Source: Acidobacteriota bacterium (GTDB lineage: Bacteria > Acidobacteriota > Vicinamibacteria > Vicinamibacterales > UBA2999). From it: DNA of 13,764 nt. Numbering within the stretch: position 1 is the first letter of the stretch; each line of letters opens with the position of its first letter. Below are positions 8,429-13,764 of this stretch, piece after piece. The notes under the pieces were generated by a model. It worked only from the letters and a program-made list of their open reading frames with translations. It was not told the DNA's origin and did not search any database. The DNA lies in assembly GCA_020851835.1 (NCBI GenBank), contig JADZBZ010000191.1, positions 1 through 13,764 of the forward strand, read 5' to 3'. Position numbers and translations under genes: made by a program.

Positions 8429-9879
8429 ACAGTGTTCATCTCGGAAAGCCGCGCGAGTGCCGCCTCGCGCAGGGTCTGATCGGGCGGCCGGGTACCGGTC
8501 CACCAGGCCGACTGGGCCTGGGCCTGCGCCACCAGCATGTCGAGGCCCCCCAGCGTGTCGCAGCCACGCGCGTCGGCATCGGCGAGCAGACGCGTGCGCG
8601 GCGGGTTGTACACCAGATCGTAAACGAGCCGGCCATCGAGGCTCTCGGCGGCCACGGGCGAGTGCGCCGTGTCGGGATAGGTGCCAACGGGCGTCGCATT
8701 GACCAGCACGTCCCATGACCCGGACGGCGGCGGCCATGCGCCGGCGGCCACGCCGGTCAGACGGGCCAGGGCCTCGGCCTGGGCGGTGCGGCGGGCGGCC
8801 ACGGTCACCCGGGCGCCGGCGCTCGCCAGCCCGACGGCGATGGCGCGGGAGGCCCCCCCCGCACCGAGAAGCGTCACTCGCGCGCCCCGAAGCGTCGCCC
8901 GCGCGACCAGGGGCGACATGAAGCCCTCGAGGTCGGTATTGCGGCCCTCCCACGTCTCCCCTGTTCGACGAAGCGTGTTCACGGCTCGCGAGTCCTGGCC
9001 CACCTCGTCGACGGCCCCCGCCCAGTCGAACGCCTCGCCCTTGAAGGGCGCGGTCACGCTCGCGCCGCGAAGGCCGATCGCCTCGGCGAAGGCGGTGAAG
9101 TCCTCGAAGCTCTCGGCGGCCAGCGGAACGTACGCCGCGTCGATCCCGAGCGCCCGGAACGCCGCGTTGTGCATGGCGGGCGAGACCGAGTGGGATACGG
9201 GCCTGCCGAGCACGCCGTAGACGAGGGTCTCGGGACCGATCCGGTCGAAGCCGAACTCGCCCAGCATCCGGCGGACGGTGAGCTGCCCAGGCGCCACCCC
9301 CTCCTCGTCCCCGGCGTACGTCCAGCAGGAACCGAAACGGGCGGCCAGGACGCGGGTGGGCACGCCGGCCTCCCCCATGGCCAAGGCGATGGTGGGACGC
9401 TGCCGGCGCGCCGCGAGCCCCAGCAGCGGCAGGCAGTCCCTCAGGCGCCCGGCCATCACAGCGATCTTGACGATGCCTGCACCGCTCCGAGACATGGCAT
9501 CCACGCGGGCGTCGAGGTCCGTCGGGATGCCCGAGAAGTCGTGCATCGACACCACGAGGCGATGGCGGCCGCCGCCCCCGAACGTTGGCGTCAGCGCCGC
9601 CCACTCGATGTCCACGTATTCGGCGCCCTGCGCCACCGCCTGCTCGAGCAGCGCCAGTCGCTCCTCCTCGCTGCCGTCGAAGCCGCCGCCCTCCCAGCGA
9701 GGCCGGCACGTGATCAGTACCGGCCGGCGCCGCCCTTCGAGCGCGCCGGCCACGTCCGGTCGATCCACCGCGTCTAGACGCAGCTCGACCAGCGTGTCGC
9801 CGGGAGCCTGGTCCCGGCGCCTTCGCAGTTCGGCCATCGTGGAGGCCGCGACGGTGACGCACAGTTGGGAGGTGGCCAT
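8425..9879 (-). CDS. aroDE: Bifunctional type I 3-dehydroquinate dehydratase / shikimate dehydrogenase
   Basis: A 484-residue fusion performing steps three and four of the shikimate pathway. Residues 1 to about 212 are a type I dehydroquinase: ELRLD (32-36), His113 in VSMHDFSG and Schiff-base Lys138 in VKIAVMA. Residues about 218-484 are shikimate dehydrogenase: SHSVSP (229-234), SVTAPFK with catalytic Lys280, NTD with Asp316, NADP loop GAGGAS (339-344) and ARRT (362-365). The shikimate-pocket motif reads SVT, where many single-domain AroE proteins have NVT. The ATG at 9879 is the only plausible start before the first strand; its best ribosome site, GAAGAGG, lies inside the terminator-like hairpin, about 14 bases upstream. 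It is the first structural gene after the leader. The same domain order is known in plants and some bacteria. Confidence 0.97.
   Translation of the reverse strand: MATSQLCVTVAASTMAELRRRRDQAPGDTLVELRLDAVDRPDVAGALEGRRRPVLITCRPRWEGGGFDGSEEERLALLEQAVAQGAEYVDIEWAALTPTFGGGGRHRLVVSMHDFSGIPTDLDARVDAMSRSGAGIVKIAVMAGRLRDCLPLLGLAARRQRPTIALAMGEAGVPTRVLAARFGSCWTYAGDEEGVAPGQLTVRRMLGEFGFDRIGPETLVYGVLGRPVSHSVSPAMHNAAFRALGIDAAYVPLAAESFEDFTAFAEAIGLRGASVTAPFKGEAFDWAGAVDEVGQDSRAVNTLRRTGETWEGRNTDLEGFMSPLVARATLRGARVTLLGAGGASRAIAVGLASAGARVTVAARRTAQAEALARLTGVAAGAWPPPSGSWDVLVNATPVGTYPDTAHSPVAAESLDGRLVYDLVYNPPRTRLLADADARGCDTLGGLDMLVAQAQAQSAWWTGTRPPDQTLREAALARLSEMNTV
8853..8860 (-). repeat. Run of eight G within aroDE
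   Basis: On the coding strand eight consecutive G encode part of the NADP-binding loop (Ala340-Gly341-Gly342-Ala343) of the shikimate dehydrogenase domain. The frame through it is intact in this sequence. Confidence 0.9.
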
Positions 9880-9885
9880 AGATGC

Positions 9886-9922
9886 AAAAAGCGCCTCTTC
9901 AAGCGGGGACTGAAGAGGCGCT
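9886..9922 (-). terminator. Terminator hairpin of a trp-type attenuator, upstream of aroDE
   Basis: On the minus strand a perfect 12-bp stem pairs AGCGCCTCTTCA (9922 to 9911) with TGAAGAGGCGCT (9901 to 9890), around a 9-base loop. It is followed directly by a run of five U counting the last stem base. This is the form of a Rho-independent terminator. It sits only 7 bases upstream of the aroDE ATG and downstream of a Trp-codon-rich short frame, so its likely job is conditional termination rather than ending a gene. On the plus strand the same hairpin has no following T run and would not act as a terminator. Confidence 0.85.
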
Positions 9923-9977
9923 GCGGTCGAGCGTTAGGTGGTTGACCGGTTTGGACGCGAACCTAGGCTGCCTCTTC
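9912..9977 (-). promoter_or_regulatory. Alternative antiterminator pairing of the attenuator
   Basis: GAAGAGGC in the leader frame (9977 to 9970, the GAA GAG GC of codons 35-37) is complementary over 8 bases to GCCTCTTC (9919 to 9912) in the 5' arm of the terminator hairpin. Two more G-C pairs are possible past a bulged A. Forming this pairing would break the terminator. The same segment repeats the sequence of the terminator's 3' arm, as expected for competing arms. GGCTG over the Gly-Trp codons (10001 to 9997) can instead pair with CAGCC (9970 to 9966), a candidate 1:2 pairing that would hold the antiterminator arm away. Confidence 0.7.
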
Positions 9978-10079
9978 TGTTGAGCGCCAGTACCACCAGC
10001 CAGCGAACACACCGCAGGCGTAGTGGCCGTCGTGGCCAGAACGCGAGCGGGATGTGGGGTTGCAGACTCGAGCACGCAT
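9963..10079 (-). CDS. trpL: Putative trp leader peptide (attenuator control peptide)
   Basis: A 38-codon frame starting ATG and ending TAG. Codons 25-31 read Phe-Ala-Gly-Trp-Trp-Tyr-Trp, so three of four consecutive codons are tryptophan, just before the antiterminator arm in codons 35-37. The stop follows that arm directly, so a ribosome finishing the peptide would mask it, while one stalled at Trp codons would leave it free. This is the arrangement of enteric trpL. The start is uncertain: a GTG at 10010 would give a 15-residue peptide, close to the usual leader size, and an in-frame ATG at 10103 would give 46 residues. None has a clear Shine-Dalgarno. The peptide itself is not expected to have a function. 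Confidence 0.72.
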   Translation of the reverse strand: MRARVCNPTSRSRSGHDGHYACGVFAGWWYWRSTEEAA

Positions 10080-10108
10080 ATGCGCGTCGAAACAGTAGCA
10101 CATCGCGT

Positions 10109-10137
10109 AGTATGGGAACAAGAACAGGGCACGTCAC
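10109..10137 (-). promoter_or_regulatory. Candidate sigma-70-type promoter of the aromatic operon
   Basis: GTGACG (10137 to 10132) and CATACT (10114 to 10109), each four of six against the -35 and -10 consensus, with the ideal 17-base spacer. Initiation would be expected near 10102, giving a leader RNA of about 220 bases before aroDE and a 5' stretch of about 23 bases before the leader ATG at 10079. The matches are weak; position relative to the attenuator is the main support. Confidence 0.35.
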
Positions 10138-10153
10138 CCTGCCTCGCACGACC

Positions 10154-11986
10154 ATGATGAATGCCCGCGTCCCGGCTATTGGGTTCCTGCTCTCGATGCT
10201 CACGCTGGCGTCTGCGCCCTCGGGACAAACCCGCCTGATGCCAATCGGCGAGGTGAGGCCGGGCATGGTCGGCACGGGCCGCACGGTGTTCAGCGGCGCC
10301 ACGGTCGAAGACTTCCAGGTCCATATCCTGGGGGTGCTGCACAACGTCATCGCGCCCAATCGTGACCTGATCCTGGCGCGCCTCGAGGGTGGGCCGCTGG
10401 CCCGGACCGGCGTCATTGCGGGCATGAGCGGCAGCCCGGTCTACATAGACGGCCGTCTCGTTGGAGCCGTCTCGTACTCTCTCGGGCAGTTCGCCACCGA
10501 GCCCATCGCAGGCATCACCCCGATAGCCGAGATGACCGACGCCGCGGCGATGGCCATCGCCCCGCCGGCAACACGGCCGGTGGCACTGTCCTGGCCGCCG
10601 CGGCCGGCCGAACTGGTCGCGGTGTGGACACGGGATTTGCGCCGCTTCCAGCCCAGTGCGGCGCTGCCGGGAGGCGCCATGGCGGGCCTGTCGGTGGCCT
10701 CGACCGCAATACTGCGGCCCATCACCGTGCCGCTGCTGGCTGGCGGATTCGAGCCTGGCGTCATCGACGCCCTGTCTGGCACGCTGAGCGCCGCTGGCTT
10801 TCTCCCGATGTCCTCTCAGGCGCCGGCCGCGAACCGTCCGCAGCCGCCGGCTCGCCGGACGCTCGCGCCCGGCGACGCGGTCGGGGTTTCGCTGCTGTCG
10901 GGCGATTTCGAGATGGGCGCCACGGGCACGGTCACCCACGTCGACGGCGATCGGGTCTATGCGTTTGGCCACCCGCTCTACAACCTCGGTCCCACCGAGT
11001 TCCCGATGACGGCCGCCGACGTGCACGTGGTGCTGCCCAGCCTCATGCAATCGAGCAAGCTGGCCAGTTTGGGTCCCGTTCTCGGCACGCTGCAGCAGGA
11101 CCGCGCCACCGCTATCGCGGGGCGGCTCGGTCCCGGGCCCTCGCTCATCCCGATGGCGGTCACGCTCGACTCCGATCGCCTGGGCCAGCGCACCTTCTCG
11201 TTCGGCGTCGTGCGAGACACCACGTTCACGCCGTTGCTGGCGTACCTGGCCGTCGCCAACGTGCTGACGGCCTACGAGCGCGCGACGGGGCCGGCCTCGT
11301 TCACCATTCGCGGCACCGCCAGTATTCGAGCCCACGCACCGCTCGATTTCGAGGAGATCTTCACTGGCGATCAACCCGTCGGCACCGCCGCAGCGTACGT
11401 GGCGGCACCACTGACACTTCTCTTCAAGAACACCTCGGAACCCGTGGATGTCGAGCGGATCTCGCTCACCATCGAGGCGTCCGAGGAATCCCGCACCGCA
11501 CGCATCGAGCGCGTGTGGCTCGACACGACACGTCCACGCGCCGGGGCTACGGCCACCGTCTCGGTGGCGCTGCGCGGCGCCAGGGGCGAGGAGAGGGTCG
11601 AACGCGTGCCGATCACCTTCCCCGCCAACACGCACGGGCCCGTCCAGTTGCTGGTGGCCGACGCGGAGCGGGCAAGCGCCGACGATCGCCGGGATCTGCG
11701 GAGCGCCGAAATCGAGCGGCCGTCGCAGATCATCCGCACGTTCAACCGCGCGCGTCGCAGCAATCGCATTTACGTCCGCCTCACCACCACGGACCCGGGT
11801 GCGGTCGTGAGCGGCGAACCGATGCGCGCGCTGCCACCGTCGGTGCTGAGCGTGCTCGAATCGGATCGCAGCACGGGCAGCGTGTCGACGATGCGGTCGG
11901 CACTGCGTGGCGAGTGGGAGATCCCACTCGACCTGGCCGTGTCCGGATCACGGCAACTCTCTGTCTCCCTCGACCAACCCGAATGA
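10154..11986 (+). CDS. Exported SpoIVB/S55-like serine peptidase domain protein, apparently permuted
   Basis: 610 residues. The first 25 form a signal peptide (short basic start, hydrophobic VPAIGFLLSMLTLASA), so the product is exported. Residues about 40-125 contain VEDFQVHILG and GMSGSPVYIDGRLVGAVSY (Ser92/Ser94), matching the nucleophile half of SpoIVB S55 peptidases. Residues about 255-325 contain GTVTHVDGDRVYAFGHPL (His273) and SSKLASLGPVLGTL, matching the histidine half, which in SpoIVB comes first. Glu78 stands where SpoIVB has its acidic residue. No PDZ domain is seen. Residues 410-610 look like beta-rich C-terminal domains of unknown role. The start at 10154 is chosen for the signal peptide; the frame is open back to 9938, and no clear ribosome site was found. 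Substrate and role are unknown; it may be inactive as a protease. Confidence 0.85.
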   Translation: MMNARVPAIGFLLSMLTLASAPSGQTRLMPIGEVRPGMVGTGRTVFSGATVEDFQVHILGVLHNVIAPNRDLILARLEGGPLARTGVIAGMSGSPVYIDGRLVGAVSYSLGQFATEPIAGITPIAEMTDAAAMAIAPPATRPVALSWPPRPAELVAVWTRDLRRFQPSAALPGGAMAGLSVASTAILRPITVPLLAGGFEPGVIDALSGTLSAAGFLPMSSQAPAANRPQPPARRTLAPGDAVGVSLLSGDFEMGATGTVTHVDGDRVYAFGHPLYNLGPTEFPMTAADVHVVLPSLMQSSKLASLGPVLGTLQQDRATAIAGRLGPGPSLIPMAVTLDSDRLGQRTFSFGVVRDTTFTPLLAYLAVANVLTAYERATGPASFTIRGTASIRAHAPLDFEEIFTGDQPVGTAAAYVAAPLTLLFKNTSEPVDVERISLTIEASEESRTARIERVWLDTTRPRAGATATVSVALRGARGEERVERVPITFPANTHGPVQLLVADAERASADDRRDLRSAEIERPSQIIRTFNRARRSNRIYVRLTTTDPGAVVSGEPMRALPPSVLSVLESDRSTGSVSTMRSALRGEWEIPLDLAVSGSRQLSVSLDQPE

Positions 11987-13764
11987 CTCCCACACCTCTG
12001 CGAGGCGGCCTGTTCGCCGGCCTTGCTCTACTGGTTTGTACGGCCGTCGCGACGGCCGCGCCCGGCTTCTGGCAGGTCGTCACCCAGGCCGATTTCCTGC
12101 GCGGCGACGTCGATCAGCTTTCGATCGACGAACACGGGCGGCTCACCCTGGGCCCCGAACTGACACGCGTGTTCGACGGGTCGGTATCCGTCGTCTGGAC
12201 CCTGCTCGGTCAATCCGACGGCACGACCTATTTGGGAACGGGCAACGATGGCAAGGTGTTCAGGGTGACGCCCCAGGGCGAGGGCAGCCTGTTCTTCGAC
12301 AGCCAGGAACTCGAGGTGCACGCGCTGGCGTCCGCGCCGGACGGCGGGCTCTATGTCGCCACGTCGCCCGATGGCCGCATCTACCGGGTGAACCAGAACG
12401 GCGAGGCCACGACGTTCTTCGATCCAGACGACACCTACATCTGGTCTCTCGCCGTCGATCCGTCCGGCGTGGTCTTCGCCGGGACCGGCGATGCCGGCAC
12501 GGTCTACCGCATCACGCCCGATGGTCAGGCGACGAAGTTCTTCGAAACCAAGGCCGCTCACGCCATCGCCTTGCACGTCGATCCTGCTGGCACGCTCCTG
12601 GTTGGCACGGGCGGTCCCGGTCGTGTGTTTCGCGTGGATCGCACCGGGAAGGGCTTCCTCGTGCTCGACACGCCCTACCAGGAGGTGCGTGGCCTGACGA
12701 TCGGTCCCCGTGGCACGGTGTACGCGGCGGCGCTCAGCAGCCGCGGGAGCGGCGGCGAGGCGGCCGAACCCACACCCACACCCGCGCCGCCACCGACGCC
12801 CAGCGTGTCGACCGAGATCATGTCGTTTGCCATCATCGACACCTCCGTGACGGCCCAGGCGACGCCGGCCGGTGGCAGCGCTCGAGAGGCGCGGGGCGCC
12901 TCGGCCGGCGCCGTGTACCGGATTCAAGCCGATGGTCTCTGGGATCTCGTCTGGGATTCGAAAGACGATTCGCCCTACGACCTGAGCGTCGAGCCCGATG
13001 GCGCCCTGATCGTGGCCACCGGCACCAAGGGCAAGGTCTTCCGGTTGAGCGGCGAGCCGGTACAGGCGGTGCTGATGACCCGCGTCCCGGCCCAGCAGGC
13101 CACGACACTGTGGCGCGTCGGCGCGCGCACGTTGCTGGCCACCGCCAATCCGGGCTTGCTGGTCGCCATGTCCAACAGTCGCGCCTCGAAGGGCACCTAT
13201 GAGTCGGAGGTCAGGGACGCGGGCATGGTGGCCTCGTGGGGTGCCTTGTCGTGGCGGGCGCTCACGCCGGCCGGGACCACGGTGGAACTGTTCACCCGGT
13301 CCGGGAACACGGCAACGCCCGACCAGGCGTGGAGCGACTGGACGGGTCCCTACGGCGACGCCGACGGCTCCCCCATCACCAGTCCGAAGGCTCGGTATCT
13401 GCAGTGGCGGGCGGTGCTCGCCGGCTCGGCCTCGACCACGCCGGTGCTGACGTCGGTTTCGGCCGCCTACCTGCAGCGCAACATTCGCCCGCGTCTCGAA
13501 TCCATCACGGTGCATTCGCCCGGCGTGGCCTTCCAGAAGCCGTTCTCAACCGGCGAGGCCGAGATTGCCGGGTTCGACGAGGAACCGCAGGAGCGCCGGC
13601 TGGCCAACCAGGGTGGCGGTGGCGGGTCGGCGGCTGGTCCGGCGCTCGGGCGACGCATCTACCAGCGGGGCCTCCAGACATTTGCCTGGAAGGCCGACGA
13701 CGAGAACGGAGACGAACTCTCCTTCGACGTGCTCTATCGGCGCGAGGGTGAAACCACGTGGCAC
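11983..13764 (+). CDS. Exported beta-propeller-like repeat protein, 3' end outside window
   Basis: 594 codons, open to the right edge. The signal peptide is residues 1 to about 25 (hydrophobic LFAGLALLVCTAVATA). From about residue 70 to 250 there are five repeats of roughly 40 residues with the pattern PDGxLYVGTGxxGxVYRVxxDG (for example 119-137, 159-178 and 201-219), typical of beta-propeller blades; another at 333-355 resumes after a Pro/Thr-rich and low-complexity stretch (262-310). Residues about 415-500 (SWRALTPAG, YLQWRAVLAG) look like a beta-sandwich domain. A Gly-rich linker (544-548) precedes a segment FAWKADDENGDELSFDVLYR. The ATG overlaps the upstream stop as ATGA, so the two exported proteins are very likely co-transcribed and translationally coupled. 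No enzyme motif was recognised; binding or scaffolding outside the cytoplasm is inference. Confidence 0.85.
   Translation, partial: MTPTPLRGGLFAGLALLVCTAVATAAPGFWQVVTQADFLRGDVDQLSIDEHGRLTLGPELTRVFDGSVSVVWTLLGQSDGTTYLGTGNDGKVFRVTPQGEGSLFFDSQELEVHALASAPDGGLYVATSPDGRIYRVNQNGEATTFFDPDDTYIWSLAVDPSGVVFAGTGDAGTVYRITPDGQATKFFETKAAHAIALHVDPAGTLLVGTGGPGRVFRVDRTGKGFLVLDTPYQEVRGLTIGPRGTVYAAALSSRGSGGEAAEPTPTPAPPPTPSVSTEIMSFAIIDTSVTAQATPAGGSAREARGASAGAVYRIQADGLWDLVWDSKDDSPYDLSVEPDGALIVATGTKGKVFRLSGEPVQAVLMTRVPAQQATTLWRVGARTLLATANPGLLVAMSNSRASKGTYESEVRDAGMVASWGALSWRALTPAGTTVELFTRSGNTATPDQAWSDWTGPYGDADGSPITSPKARYLQWRAVLAGSASTTPVLTSVSAAYLQRNIRPRLESITVHSPGVAFQKPFSTGEAEIAGFDEEPQERRLANQGGGGGSAAGPALGRRIYQRGLQTFAWKADDENGDELSFDVLYRREGETTWH

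Larger units (their letters stand above)
9880..10153. other. Divergent intergenic region holding the attenuator and promoters
   Basis: The 274 bases between the divergent aroDE and S55-protein starts. On the minus strand they hold the candidate promoter, leader peptide, antiterminator and terminator. Promoters for the plus-strand pair must also lie here; the best -10-like hexamer I see is TAGTAT at 10108-10113, with no acceptable -35, so I do not call it. Confidence 0.8.

Noticed and set aside
6956..9862. A single 968-codon minus-strand frame containing trpE
   Set aside because: Only the last 490 codons match TrpE; the upstream part is aroDE read in the wrong frame. It is not a fusion. The same holds for the long frames ahead of trpB, trpC and trpG.
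9890..9922. The hairpin as a terminator for plus-strand transcription
   Set aside because: On the plus strand no T run follows it (GCGG does), and no plus-strand gene ends just before it.
9880..10103. TRAP-binding or T-box type control of the trp operon
   Set aside because: No series of spaced GAG/UAG triplets and no T-box specifier stem or T-box sequence was seen; the leader peptide with competing arms explains the region better.
9899..11635. 578-codon open frame on the minus strand opposite the S55-like gene
   Set aside because: Arg/Gly/His-rich composition without any recognisable domain; the plus-strand frame has signal peptide and family motifs. A high-GC shadow.
11983..12060. Lipoprotein signal on the propeller protein (Cys19 after LLV)
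   Set aside because: The residue before the cysteine is Val, not Gly, Ala or Ser, and an ordinary cleavage site (ATA) follows, so a normal signal peptide is more likely.
12028..13515. 495-codon open frame on the minus strand opposite the propeller gene
   Set aside because: Low-complexity shadow composition; the opposing plus-strand frame shows regular propeller repeats and a signal peptide.

Overview
The window is high-GC bacterial chromosome carrying two divergently transcribed gene groups. Gene content and order (a fused aroDE heading an unfused trpEGDCFBA run, followed by chorismate mutase, DAHP synthase and TyrA, next to a secreted S55-type protease and a secreted beta-propeller) suggest an Acidobacteriota member, possibly Vicinamibacteria. 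That assignment is inference; no rRNA or marker gene is present.

Minus strand, 9879 down to 1: an aromatic amino acid supraoperon in the order aroDE, trpE, trpG, trpD, trpC, trpF, trpB, trpA, aroQ-type chorismate mutase, aroF (DAHP synthase), tyrA (cut by the window edge). Junctions are very tight: 4-base ATGA/GTGA overlaps at aroDE/trpE, trpD/trpC, trpC/trpF, trpF/trpB and trpA/aroQ, a 14-base overlap at trpB/trpA, and gaps of 2 to 16 bases elsewhere. Together the products commit carbon to the shikimate pathway (AroF), carry out its third and fourth steps (AroDE), make tryptophan from chorismate (TrpEGDCFBA), and direct chorismate to prephenate and on toward tyrosine (chorismate mutase, TyrA).

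Intergenic region 9880-10153: this is the most interesting part. Read on the minus strand it has the layout of a ribosome-mediated trp attenuator. A short open reading frame carries the codon run Trp-Trp-Tyr-Trp just before its stop. A segment of that frame (GAAGAGGC) can pair with the 5' arm of a downstream hairpin. That hairpin is a perfect 12-bp stem followed by a U run, 7 bases before the aroDE start codon. A weak candidate promoter lies upstream. Neither this leader peptide nor the promoter was a predicted gene; both come from reading the intergenic DNA.

Plus strand, 10154 to 13764: two exported proteins joined by an ATGA overlap. The first has a signal peptide and the two conserved blocks of the SpoIVB/S55 serine peptidase family, but in the opposite order to SpoIVB, which suggests a circularly permuted fold. 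The second has a signal peptide and beta-propeller-like repeats, and is cut by the right edge. Their biological role is unknown.

No tRNA, rRNA, CRISPR array, insertion sequence or phage gene was seen.
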